Shown here in pieces: positions 15,646 to 23,579 of a stretch of 31,713 nt of DNA. Below the pieces are notes generated by a model. It had not been told where the DNA came from. It did not search any database and saw only the letters and a list, made by a program, of their open reading frames with translations. Numbering within the stretch: position 1 is the first letter of the stretch; every line of letters starts with the position of its first letter. The DNA comes from CALIKS01 sp964440295 (GTDB taxonomy: Archaea > Thermoproteota > Nitrososphaeria_A > Caldarchaeales > Calditenuaceae), in assembly GCA_964440295.1 (NCBI GenBank), contig CAYTRT010000015.1, forward strand, positions 1 to 31,713. Direction: 5' to 3'. Made by a program: the position numbers and the translations under genes.

Positions 15646-16589
15646 ACGCAAGGCGCACAATCGCATCTTACCTGCTTATCTTTCTTATTCTCTTTTTATT
15701 GCAGTTTGTTCTCCCGCCCTATCCCCACTCATTGATGACTAGGATCATGGTATTTGCAATTTACGCATCTGCCTACAACCTGCTGCTGGGCTTTCTGGGA
15801 ATGATTAGTCTAGGACATTCAATGTATTTCGGAGCAGGACTATACGTTACAGGGCTACTGATAGTCAACAACATAGTCGACCCAATCTCAGCCGTTATTA
15901 TTGGAGTCTTGTCAGCCACCCTACTCGGAGTCGCGACCGCCCCCATCCTTCTGAGGACTAGGGGACCCATGTTCATCATCTTGACACTCATGACCTCGCT
16001 CGCCTTCTACTACGCGGTAATCCTATTCAACAACGTTACCGGAGGAGAGCAGGGACTTGTCCTGCCACCAGAGGGACTCTCGCTATCAGCTGGGAAATTC
16101 TTTATAGACCTCACATCTCCTGCGGCTCGATACAACGCCGCGCTGCTCGGACTGGTCATTGCAATATCAGCATTGCTGACTATCTATCTCAAAAGATACA
16201 GCACACTACTCCTCGCCATCAAGGAAAACGAAGAAAGGACAGAACTACTCGGATACGACGTGTATCGACACAAGCTGACCGTGTTTTTATTGTCGAGCAC
16301 GTTGAGCGGACTCTCAGGCTCACTATACTCAGTCACAGCTAGGTACATCGGCGCCTCATTGGTCTCGGTGAACTACTCAATAATGCCGTTGCTGTGGGCT
16401 CTATTGGGCGGGCAGGGCACAGTCCTAGGACCGCTCGTCGGAACAGCATTCCTAACGGTCATAATCGACATAACCAGCAGCTACGCAAGCAGCTACTTGA
16501 TAATAGTAGGCATCTCGCTCCTAATACTCGTCTTGATCGCGCCAGATGGATTGTTAGGACGACTCAAGACGAGGTGGCTCAGAGTATGA
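15642..16589 (+). CDS. livM: ABC permease LivM-type
   Basis: A 315-residue second permease of the same importer. LLGFLGMISLGHSMYFGAGL and VTARYIGASL are characteristic of LivM, and the cytoplasmic coupling loop contains IKENEERTELLGYDVYRHK. The C-terminus ends with PDGLLGRLK, a common LivM tail. It overlaps livH upstream and livG downstream by 4 bases each, so the permeases and first ATPase are translationally coupled. Confidence 0.93.
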   Translation: MNARRTIASYLLIFLILFLLQFVLPPYPHSLMTRIMVFAIYASAYNLLLGFLGMISLGHSMYFGAGLYVTGLLIVNNIVDPISAVIIGVLSATLLGVATAPILLRTRGPMFIILTLMTSLAFYYAVILFNNVTGGEQGLVLPPEGLSLSAGKFFIDLTSPAARYNAALLGLVIAISALLTIYLKRYSTLLLAIKENEERTELLGYDVYRHKLTVFLLSSTLSGLSGSLYSVTARYIGASLVSVNYSIMPLLWALLGGQGTVLGPLVGTAFLTVIIDITSSYASSYLIIVGISLLILVLIAPDGLLGRLKTRWLRV

Positions 16590-17311
16590 GTAAAGAGCCA
16601 TTACTGCAGGTCAAAGATTTGACGAAGAAATTCGATGGAGCCACAGTCCTAGAGAACGTAGACCTTACTCTGAGTGAGGGTGAAAGAATCGCAGTGATAG
16701 GCCCGAATGGTGCGGGAAAGACCACGCTCGCAAACCTGATAATTGGCAGGCTCAGGCCAACGCGTGGAAGAATCATCTACATGGGCAGAGAGATAACAGG
16801 GCTTCCGCCCCACCTTAGGGCGAGGCTTGGAATATCCTACACCCTGCAGAGCATCGGCGTATTCAGAACACTCACAATAAGAGAAAACATAGAACTGGCT
16901 GAGAAGACAGCTCTAAGGAAGAACCATCAAAGAGAAAGCGTATCATCGGCGATATTCCAAGTCTTAGAAATGGCGGGAATAACTAGCCAGATGGACAGCC
17001 CTCCTAGCGTGCTCTCTCCGGGACATCAAAGAATCCTCGAGGTCGCAATGGCCATCATGACACTCCCATCGCTGCTCATACTAGACGAGCCTACCCAAGG
17101 ACTAGGAGAGCAAGACGTAGGCCTCGTCAATAGAATGATAGAGGCACTAGGAGACAAGACCTCCCTGATGATCATCGAGCACAACATTGAGTTTGTCCTA
17201 AAAATAGCTGAGAGGATAGTGGTGCTGGATAGAGGAAGAATATTGACGCAGGGAGCGCCAGAGGAGATAGTCTCCAACGAGTCCGTCCAAAGGGTGTACT
17301 TAGGGAGATGA
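16586..17311 (+). CDS. livG: ABC ATPase LivG-type
   Basis: A 241-residue ATPase. Walker A is IGPNGAGKTTLAN (about residues 34-46), Walker B is LLILDEPTQGLG, and the switch histidine is in MIIEHNIEFV. The signature loop reads LSPGH where LSGGQ or LSYGQ is usual, keeping the Ser and the second Gly. I chose the ATG at 16586, which overlaps the livM stop (ATGA) and gives the family length. The frame is open further upstream, but that part lies inside livM and shows no ATPase sequence. It forms the heterodimeric motor with LivF. Confidence 0.92.
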   Translation: MSKEPLLQVKDLTKKFDGATVLENVDLTLSEGERIAVIGPNGAGKTTLANLIIGRLRPTRGRIIYMGREITGLPPHLRARLGISYTLQSIGVFRTLTIRENIELAEKTALRKNHQRESVSSAIFQVLEMAGITSQMDSPPSVLSPGHQRILEVAMAIMTLPSLLILDEPTQGLGEQDVGLVNRMIEALGDKTSLMIIEHNIEFVLKIAERIVVLDRGRILTQGAPEEIVSNESVQRVYLGR

Positions 17312-18021
17312 CGCTGACACTCCGGGAACTGTCCGTCGAGATTAAGGGCGTAAAAATACTCAAGAACGTCTCGATATCGGTCGGTGACGAAGAGATAGTG
17401 TGCGTCTTGGGTAGAAATGGCGCGGGAAAGACTACGCTGGCGAGAGCAATAATGGGACATGAAAAACAATCATCTGGAAAGATAATTATCAACGGCGTCG
17501 ACGCCACTTTTCTCGACACTCATGAAAGGGTGAGGCTCGGCTTGGGCTACATACCCCAAGAGGGAGGAGTCTTCCCAGACCTGACCGTCGAGGAGAATCT
17601 ACGAGCAGCAATGATGAACACTCTCGCCAAGCCACCACCAATCAGTGAGCTGTTGAAGATCTTTCCGCAACTGGCCGATAAAGCGAGACTGAGGGCAAGA
17701 TTCCTCAGTGGAGGTGAGCAGAGAATGCTTAGTATAGTCATGACACTGGCGTCAAACCCGAGCATCGTAGTGATGGATGAGCCGACTGGCGGACTAATGC
17801 CTCAGCTCCTCGAGAGACTCGCAGAAATCATTAAAAACTTGAAGTCAAGCTCCAAGTCAGTCCTACTACTGGAGCAGAAGGTTGAGTTTGCGCTAAAGGT
17901 CGCCGACAGAGTAGCCCTCATGGACAGGGGCGTAATAGTGGCAGAGCTCGACCCGCAAACACTTAGGACCAAAGAGGACTTAATAAGCCGCTATATAGGG
18001 ATTCCTAAGCCACAACAATAA
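17308..18021 (+). CDS. livF: ABC ATPase LivF-type
   Basis: A 237-residue second ATPase. Walker A LGRNGAGKTTLARA, Q-loop GYIPQEGGVFPDLTVEENL, canonical signature LSGGEQRML and Walker B IVVMDEPTGGLMPQ are all intact. LLLEQKVEFALKVADR is the LivF form of the switch region, with Gln/Lys rather than His at the usual H-loop position. It overlaps livG by 4 bases (ATGA) and ends the operon, converging on the dehydrogenase gene. Confidence 0.93.
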   Translation: MTLTLRELSVEIKGVKILKNVSISVGDEEIVCVLGRNGAGKTTLARAIMGHEKQSSGKIIINGVDATFLDTHERVRLGLGYIPQEGGVFPDLTVEENLRAAMMNTLAKPPPISELLKIFPQLADKARLRARFLSGGEQRMLSIVMTLASNPSIVVMDEPTGGLMPQLLERLAEIIKNLKSSSKSVLLLEQKVEFALKVADRVALMDRGVIVAELDPQTLRTKEDLISRYIGIPKPQQ

Positions 18022-18040
18022 TAAAGAATAATAATTTTCA

Positions 18041-19042
18041 TCAAATAGTGACGGGGACTCCGCTCTCAGCCGACCTCATCGCCATTATCGCTATTTCTAG
18101 AGCCCTCCTCGCATCTTCTATTGGGATGACTTCTGGCGTCCTGCCCTCGGCCACGCACCTCGCAAAGTACTCCAGCTCGTCCCTTAGAGCGCCCTCGGCG
18201 TGTGTGTCCATTTTGGGCCAGTAAGTCACGTCCGGCTTATCCACTCCCTCAACGCTGTAGACCGAGAAGTACTCGCCCGGAGTCAGAATCTGTACAGTCG
18301 CCTTCTCTGAGATTACCTCTAGTTGCGAGTCGATGAAGTGTGGGTAGCTGTCACTCAGCATAAATCCATTCTCCACGACTCCCAGCGAGCCGTCGTCGAA
18401 CCTCATGACCGTCCAGAAAATGTCTGGGTACTTATAGTTCATTCTCCTCGCGGCGAAGCCCGAGACCTGGACAACCTCTCTTCCCGCTATCCACCTAATT
18501 ATGTCTATGTCGTGTACTCCTGTCTGGACTGGCGCTGAGACCCTGTTAAGGAAGATGCTCGCGGCTCTCTGCCTGCCTATCCTACGAGCGTACATCGAGC
18601 CTATCCTCCCGAGCCTGCCCTCCCTAGCCATGTTGTACACCAATCTGTAACGCTTATCAAACCTCAGTATGTGTCCAACCATGAAGATTATGCCGCTTCT
18701 CTTTACAGCGCTGATTATTTTGTCCGCGTCTTCAAGCGTCGTCGCCATTGGCTTCTCGAGCAGCGCTGGCTTCCCAGCCTCGGCCGCCAGAATTGTCGGC
18801 TCGACGTGGTCGTCGTCCGCAGTCGCAATTGTGACGGCGTCCACCTCACTATCCCTCACGAGCTTCTCCCTATCAGTGTACCACTTCTTCACACCGTACA
18901 TCCTAGCCACCTCCTCGGCACGGCTCCTCGTCCGAGAACAGACAGCGACGACCTCAACTCCACTAATACTCTTCAGTGCCTGGACATGCCTCTCACCAAA
19001 ATCACCAAGACCAATAACGCCAAATCTAACCAAGCCAACCAC
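18041..19042 (-). CDS. Gfo/Idh/MocA-family NAD(P)-dependent dehydrogenase
   Basis: A protein of about 333 residues with an N-terminal Rossmann fold (FGVIGLGDFGERH), the family EKP motif (LLEKPMATTLEDAD) and the catalytic-site block TGVHDIDIIRWI. Family members oxidise the hydroxyls of sugars, inositols or sugar acids. The reading frame is open to an ATG at 19102, but that stretch is AT-rich promoter-like DNA. A TATA-like box at 19066-19078 points to transcription starting near 19044, so GTG 19042 or TTG 19033 is the better start. It is divergent from a sugar importer, suggesting catabolism of an imported carbohydrate or polyol. Confidence 0.9.
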   Translation of the reverse strand: MVGLVRFGVIGLGDFGERHVQALKSISGVEVVAVCSRTRSRAEEVARMYGVKKWYTDREKLVRDSEVDAVTIATADDDHVEPTILAAEAGKPALLEKPMATTLEDADKIISAVKRSGIIFMVGHILRFDKRYRLVYNMAREGRLGRIGSMYARRIGRQRAASIFLNRVSAPVQTGVHDIDIIRWIAGREVVQVSGFAARRMNYKYPDIFWTVMRFDDGSLGVVENGFMLSDSYPHFIDSQLEVISEKATVQILTPGEYFSVYSVEGVDKPDVTYWPKMDTHAEGALRDELEYFARCVAEGRTPEVIPIEDARRALEIAIMAMRSAESGVPVTI

Positions 19043-19061
19043 AATAGATTTTAATTTCGAA

Positions 19062-19115
19062 ACCCTAATATAAAATTTTAAATTTTTATATCGGAATTTC
19101 ATCTATTATCTCGCT
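19062..19115. promoter_or_regulatory. Divergent promoter, dehydrogenase / sugar importer
   Basis: Two TATA-like boxes face apart: taatataaaattt (19066-19078) for the minus-strand dehydrogenase, and ttttatatc (19083-19091) for the plus-strand binding protein. Each lies about 25-30 bases from its start codon (19042 and 19116), so both mRNAs are probably leaderless and could share one control site between the boxes. Confidence 0.55.
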
Positions 19116-20660
19116 ATGTCTGAGACAGAAAAGAGACTATCTAGGAGGGCAATGCTAGGGACCGTCGGTGGACTAGTCGGTGGATTGGCGATTGGAGCAG
19201 CAGTTGGCTGGTTAGCCAAGCCTGAGGCCGCTGTAAGAACTGTGACACAGACCGTTGGGGAGCCCGGCAGAACCGTTACCACTACAGTGACTCAGGCGGC
19301 GGCCACCGTTGAGAAGACTGTGACTCAATATGTGACAGCGCCGCCTCGTGAGAAGGTAAAGATAAACGTCATAGCCTTTGCACAAGGTTTCGCATGGCCT
19401 GAGCTATTCGGACCTGACGGAACGACCGAGACTGACCTGCTGAAAAGATTTGAGGCCACCGAGAATGTTGATGTTACGATTGAGTGGGGCGACGAGTGGG
19501 CGGTAAGGGAAAAAGTTGCTGCCGACGTCATGGCTCAGGTAGGAAAGTACGACATAGTGCTTGTAGGAAGCGACGGAGCAGTACAGGCCTATGGATATGC
19601 CGGATACCTTGAGCCGCTTGACGAGTACTTCAAGAAATATCCACAGGACTACTTTGATCCGAACGATGTATATCCATCACTCCTAGATGCTAACAGGATT
19701 GAGGGGACGCTCTACGCGCTGCCATACTACTCCTTCGGTCCAGGAGTAATCTACAGACGCGACCTCTTCGAGAAGTACGGAGCCGAGCTCCCGAAGGAGA
19801 ACTGGACGACTGATGATCTAGAGATAGCAATGGAGAAGATTCTTGAGGGTCTGAGGCGCGATGGCATAAACGATGTTTATCCATTGACCATGAGGGCTGG
19901 GCCTGGAGAGGAACCAACATTAGACCTTGCCGGATTCATATACGCGTACGCTGGCTATCCAGCATGGTTTGAGGGAGGAGCAATCTGGCCCGGTGAGATC
20001 AAGAATAAGAAGGCGAAGCCAATCTTCGACTCCTCGGACTTCGAGGCTGGATTCAGGGCATTCACAGACTGGGCGAAGAAGTTCTGCCCACCTGGCGCCT
20101 CGACTCACACTTGGGTCGACATGATGAATAACTACGCGATGGGCAAGGCAGCAATCTTGATGCCCTCAGCGATAAATGGATATGCTGCACTAGGAATCAC
20201 GGAGGATGAGAATGTCAAGAAATACACGAAATTCATGCTTACGCCGTTCGGTCCGGGTAAAAAGAGGATAAACAGCTATTGGACCTTCTCATTGGGGATC
20301 AACAAGTTCTCTAAGAATAAAGAGGCAGCGTGGCGCGTGCTTACCTACCTGACAGGCAGGAAGTCTATGGAGGCCTTTGCGGAGAGGACGGGCTGGCCTA
20401 ACGTAACGATGAGGTCGGTTCTATACTCATATCCACTGATTAAGAAGTATGGAATAGAGGAGATAGAGCTCAACGAGCGGTCAGTACTTGAGAACCCAGC
20501 CATATACTTCCCATACATTCCGGAGCTCGACCTATTCATGGACAAGATAGGCACAACGGCTTCAGAAGTAGTCGCGGGAGCAAAGACCGTCGAGGTCGCG
20601 CTATCGGAGCTTCAGAAGTGGGCAACCGACCTAATGACCAGCAGAGGATACTACACCTAA
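19116..20660 (+). CDS. Sugar-type ABC extracellular solute-binding protein
   Basis: A 514-residue family 1 solute-binding protein. The N-terminus has a Tat-like motif and hydrophobic helix (LSRRAMLGTVGGLVGG, about residues 8-35). A Thr/Val-rich stalk follows (about 40-73) with repeated TVTQ units: RTVTQTV, TTTVTQ and KTVTQYV. Such stalks are common on archaeal binding proteins held to the membrane by their uncleaved leader. The mature part shows the two-lobe pattern with GKYDIVLVGSDG, GTLYALPYYSFGPG and MGKAAILMPSA. The ligand is probably an oligo- or monosaccharide, inferred from class and from the adjacent dehydrogenase. A T-rich stretch after the stop could reduce read-through to the permeases. 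Confidence 0.9.
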   Translation: MSETEKRLSRRAMLGTVGGLVGGLAIGAAVGWLAKPEAAVRTVTQTVGEPGRTVTTTVTQAAATVEKTVTQYVTAPPREKVKINVIAFAQGFAWPELFGPDGTTETDLLKRFEATENVDVTIEWGDEWAVREKVAADVMAQVGKYDIVLVGSDGAVQAYGYAGYLEPLDEYFKKYPQDYFDPNDVYPSLLDANRIEGTLYALPYYSFGPGVIYRRDLFEKYGAELPKENWTTDDLEIAMEKILEGLRRDGINDVYPLTMRAGPGEEPTLDLAGFIYAYAGYPAWFEGGAIWPGEIKNKKAKPIFDSSDFEAGFRAFTDWAKKFCPPGASTHTWVDMMNNYAMGKAAILMPSAINGYAALGITEDENVKKYTKFMLTPFGPGKKRINSYWTFSLGINKFSKNKEAAWRVLTYLTGRKSMEAFAERTGWPNVTMRSVLYSYPLIKKYGIEEIELNERSVLENPAIYFPYIPELDLFMDKIGTTASEVVAGAKTVEVALSELQKWATDLMTSRGYYT

Positions 20661-20679
20661 AGACAAAATACATTAAGTC

Positions 20680-20699
20680 ATTTTTTATTTATATTTACG
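20680..20699 (+). terminator. T-rich possible terminator/attenuator after the binding protein
   Basis: The 39 bases between the binding-protein stop and the permease GTG contain a T-rich run (about 20680-20696). T-rich tracts terminate archaeal transcription. Partial termination here would give more binding protein than permease, a common ratio. This is inferred from composition only. Confidence 0.3.
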
Positions 20700-21560
20700 G
20701 TGCTATGCCAATTGAGAGAAGAATATAAGCTGCTTCTCCCGGCAGTCTGTGTATTGGCGTTCCTAGTGGCTGCACCGACAGTCTACCTATTCTACACGAG
20801 TTTCCTCCGATGGTTCCTGAGAGACCCTACCGGGCCGACGTTTACAGGAGTTGATAACTATGTAAAGCTGATACAATCATCCGACTTCGCGATCTCACTT
20901 ACCGTGACTTTAATATTTAGCGCTGCTTCAGTAATCTTTTCGCTCTTACTTGGGCTAGGCCTAGCGCTTCTCTTCAGCGAGAACATTAGGGGCAAGAGAA
21001 TAATGCGGACCATAATGGTGTTGCCAATAGTGCTGCCGCCGGTTGTGGTTGGCTTCACTTGGAAATTCTTACTCAGCAGTGAGGTGGGAGTAATCGGAGC
21101 GTACTTTATGCGGCTAATCGGGCTGGGAAACCTAAGCCTCCTCGGCGACCCAACACTTGCGTTAGTCTCCGTAATCGTCGCGGATATCTGGGGAAAGACG
21201 CCTCTCCCATTCCTCATATTCCTCGCAGGGCTAGCGGGAATACCTCCAATATACTACGAGTCTGCCAAGATAGATGGTGCTGGAAGCTGGCAGACCTTTC
21301 GGTCGATAACACTCCCGAACATGAAGAAGCCAATAATAGTCGCGGCGATTCTTAGAACCATAGACGCATTTAACAGCTTTGACGTCATATTCGTTATGAC
21401 GAAGGGAGGCCCAGGCATGGCTACGCATACTCTTCCCATGCTAGGCTGGAAGGTCGGCTTCTACTACTTCGACGTGGGCACAGCCTCAGCGATCGGCGTA
21501 ATCCTGCTGCTAATAGTCATGTTCCTAAGCATGCCTCTTATCAGGTCTATCAGCAGGTGA
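20700..21560 (+). CDS. Sugar ABC permease, MalF-like
   Basis: A 286-residue permease with about six membrane helices. PTVYLFYTSF, a central block beginning MVLPIVLPPVVVGFTWKF and the EAA-type coupling loop YYESAKIDGAGSWQTFRSIT are typical of MalF/UgpA-type subunits. The start is GTG at 20700; a TTG at 20712 is the alternative, and the ATG at 20705 is out of frame. It lies 39 bases after the binding protein and 7 bases before the second permease. Confidence 0.92.
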   Translation: MLCQLREEYKLLLPAVCVLAFLVAAPTVYLFYTSFLRWFLRDPTGPTFTGVDNYVKLIQSSDFAISLTVTLIFSAASVIFSLLLGLGLALLFSENIRGKRIMRTIMVLPIVLPPVVVGFTWKFLLSSEVGVIGAYFMRLIGLGNLSLLGDPTLALVSVIVADIWGKTPLPFLIFLAGLAGIPPIYYESAKIDGAGSWQTFRSITLPNMKKPIIVAAILRTIDAFNSFDVIFVMTKGGPGMATHTLPMLGWKVGFYYFDVGTASAIGVILLLIVMFLSMPLIRSISR

Positions 21561-21567
21561 GTCATGC

Positions 21568-22392
21568 ATGCCTGAAAGCAAGCTAAAACTCTTGGTCATA
21601 CACACGTTGGCTATAGTCGCATGCCTGATTGTCGTTTTTCCGATAGCCTGGCTGGTGATATCCTCCTTTAAGACGATGTATCAAATATTCCAGATTCCCC
21701 CACCACTGATCTTCGAGCCAACTTTTGATAATTATCGAAGACTATTCTTTGGTGGGCAACTCATGAATGCATTCACGAATAGCCTGATAGTCTCAGCGAT
21801 AACAGTCACTGTCTCGCTGGTCCTCGCAGTGCCTGCTGCTTACTCGCTCTCCAGACTGAACAATGCGGTTGGGAGGAACGTTGGCTTCTGGATCATATCA
21901 GTAAGGATGGCTCCAGCATTCGCCGTGATCGTGCCATACTTCATAATCATGTATTATCTTAAGCTAATCGACACGATATGGGCAGTAGCAATAACGTACC
22001 TAGTCTTCGCCATCCCATTCACTACTTGGCTGCTTAAAATCACGTTTGAGGAGCTTCCGAAGGAGCTTGAGGAATCAGCACTCATCGATGGAGCTACAAA
22101 GACTACCGCCCTCTTCAGGATAATCCTGCCAAACGCAGTACCTATGATAGCCTCAGCCAGCATACTTACCTTTGTCTTGGCGTGGAACGAGTTCCTCATG
22201 GCCTTCATCCTGACGTCGAGAGACGCTAGGACAGTCCCCGTCCTGATAACCGCCCTCTCCGGGACTCACAAGCTAGACTGGCCCATAATGGCCGCGATAA
22301 CGACCGTCTCAATGATACCTGCATTCCTCTTCATAACATTCGTACAGCGATACCTAATCAAAGGACTAACAATGGGCGCAGTAAAAACATAA
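21568..22392 (+). CDS. Sugar ABC permease, MalG-like
   Basis: A 274-residue partner permease. The coupling loop LEESALIDGATKTTALFRII and the following LPNAVPMIASAS are the MalG-type EAA motif. The N-terminal VVFPIAWLVISSFK and the C-terminal RYLIKGLTMGAVK are also family-typical. No ATPase (MalK/MsmX type) follows, so the motor must be encoded elsewhere and may be shared among several importers. Confidence 0.92.
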   Translation: MPESKLKLLVIHTLAIVACLIVVFPIAWLVISSFKTMYQIFQIPPPLIFEPTFDNYRRLFFGGQLMNAFTNSLIVSAITVTVSLVLAVPAAYSLSRLNNAVGRNVGFWIISVRMAPAFAVIVPYFIIMYYLKLIDTIWAVAITYLVFAIPFTTWLLKITFEELPKELEESALIDGATKTTALFRIILPNAVPMIASASILTFVLAWNEFLMAFILTSRDARTVPVLITALSGTHKLDWPIMAAITTVSMIPAFLFITFVQRYLIKGLTMGAVKT

Positions 22393-22463
22393 ACCACATC
22401 TTCAAGATCAATTGCAGAATTTTTAGTCACAAACCCATATCTGAACTACTAATCACAATGCAA

Positions 22464-22982
22464 TTACGTATTTCTATTCTTTGAAGCCTTCTCCCTTATG
22501 TATTCTTCATACCATTTTGTGCCTGGCTCGTAGTATCTTGGGTGCCATGTCTTCTTTGTCGCTGCATCTTCCTCTGAGATGATCCAGCTCGTGATTTTCT
22601 TTGGCGTTATCCTGATGAGCCATCTCGGCTGATCCATCGTCCCTTCGAGATATTTCCGGCTCAATTCTTTTCCCATGTAGCGCTCAAGCATCTCCTTACC
22701 CAGCTCTATCCACTCGGTGCCCACTATCTCCGCCTCTCCCTCAATCAGTACTCTAGGGTGCGGTGGGTTAGGCTCATCGATCAGTACGGCAACCCTGGGT
22801 TCACGTTTAATATACTCTATCCACGCCGATCGTTTCCTGCCTATAACCCAGATGAACCGACCATCCCACTTATAGATAACAGGGACAACATAGGGAGAAC
22901 CATCAGGACGCACTGTGGCAATCTTAGCAATAAGTGGCAGACGCAAAAACTCATCTACTTTACGCATCTTCTGCTCTTCCAT
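22464..22982 (-). CDS. PNPOx-like flavin/F420-binding split-barrel protein
   Basis: A 172-residue split beta-barrel of the pyridoxamine-5'-phosphate oxidase-like superfamily. The opening block FLRLPLIAKIATVRPDGSPY followed by VVPVIYKWDGRFIWVIG, then REPRVAVLIDEP and RVLIEGEAEIVG, matches this class, whose members bind FMN, F420 or haem. The cofactor and substrate cannot be decided. A second ATG six codons in is a possible start. It is the last ordinary-looking chromosomal gene before the tRNA fragment at 23190. Confidence 0.8.
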   Translation of the reverse strand: MEEQKMRKVDEFLRLPLIAKIATVRPDGSPYVVPVIYKWDGRFIWVIGRKRSAWIEYIKREPRVAVLIDEPNPPHPRVLIEGEAEIVGTEWIELGKEMLERYMGKELSRKYLEGTMDQPRWLIRITPKKITSWIISEEDAATKKTWHPRYYEPGTKWYEEYIREKASKNRNT

Positions 22983-23189
22983 TTAATACCCGACATTCTT
23001 GTTCTCCACAAATTACAATTAAACGTTTCCCGATATAACAGCAATGAGTATTATTGGCGCCCCTTGACCGACTCATACTTCCTGATCATCAAGCCTACTT
23101 TCTCTTAGCATAATTGTCATAAGACTGTCTTAACGCTTGTCCCTATGCTTTGAGCGATGAAAATACAAAACAACTGCTTCACTGATAAG

Positions 23190-23214
23190 TGCGGGGGGTG
23201 GGATTTGAACCCAA
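23190..23214 (-). other. tRNA 3'-end fragment, candidate attachment site
   Basis: Read on the minus strand, this is the 3' part of a tRNA gene: T-arm with the TTCAAAT loop between GGG and CCC, acceptor strand CCCCCGC and discriminator A. The first T-stem pair is mismatched (T opposite C), and no matching 5' half (which would begin GCGGGGG) lies upstream on that strand. The acceptor sequence would suit an archaeal Leu- or Ser-type tRNA, but that is a guess. A lone 3' end like this is the usual scar left at the far end of an element integrated into a tRNA gene. By orientation, the intact tRNA would lie to the right. The 285-base gap around it (22983-23267) contains no convincing gene. Confidence 0.7.
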
Positions 23215-23261
23215 ATACATGGGCGGAAATTCATTTTAGAGATTAACTTATAGTTTGATGC

Positions 23262-23277
23262 AAATAAATGTTTATTT
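23262..23277. promoter_or_regulatory. AT-rich inverted repeat before the AbrB-like gene
   Basis: AAATAAA and TTTATTT form perfect arms around TG. The repeat lies about 24-39 bases before the ATG at 23301, where the TATA box of a leaderless gene is expected, so it could be a TATA box overlapped by an operator. It is consistent with autoregulation by the AbrB-like product, which is not shown. Confidence 0.4.
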
Positions 23278-23300
23278 ATGATAAATTATGCAGATTTTGT

Positions 23301-23579
23301 ATGAATGGCGAGTCAGGGACTGGTTCTAAGGAAGCCTCTACCAGCAGATTACTTGCAGAGGCTATTGTGAGCCTTTTAAAAGATATTGATAGAGTGCCAC
23401 AAGTTGTTCGGGATATAATTCAGTTCTATCTAAGGAATGTCGCGATCTTCAAAGCAAGGGTGCTGGATAATAATAGGATAACGATACCGAAGGAGGAGGT
23501 GGAGTTGCTGGGGATACAACCCGGCGACTATGTTGCTGTGATCTTGAGTAAGATAGAGAGGAAGAGTGGTGATGTTTGA
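23301..23579 (+). CDS. AbrB/SpoVT-like small DNA-binding protein
   Basis: A 92-residue protein. The C-terminal ~35 residues are a swapped-hairpin AbrB-type domain: FKARVLDNNRITIPKEEVEL, then LGIQPGDYVAVI. The N-terminal ~45 residues are a helical extension (LLAEAIVSLLKDIDRVP and QVVRDIIQFYLRN). The frame is open to an ATG at 23268, but that codon is inside an AT palindrome, so I prefer ATG 23301. The stop overlaps the next start (TGATG), coupling it to the LEA-like membrane protein. Such proteins act as transcription regulators or antitoxins; no toxin-like partner is evident. Confidence 0.75.
   Translation: MNGESGTGSKEASTSRLLAEAIVSLLKDIDRVPQVVRDIIQFYLRNVAIFKARVLDNNRITIPKEEVELLGIQPGDYVAVILSKIERKSGDV

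Noticed and set aside
16394..16585. Upstream in-frame extension of LivG by 64 codons
   Set aside because: It lies entirely inside livM, has no ATPase sequence, and the ATG at 16586 gives the normal family length with an ATGA overlap.
19043..19102. ATG start at 19102 for the Gfo/Idh/MocA gene
   Set aside because: The added codons are AT-rich promoter-like DNA with a TATA-like box, and the family begins just before the Rossmann strand FGVIGLG.
22758..23108. Plus-strand 116-codon ORF across the PNPOx-like gene
   Set aside because: Mostly antisense to a well-supported gene, with no family features and no start signal.
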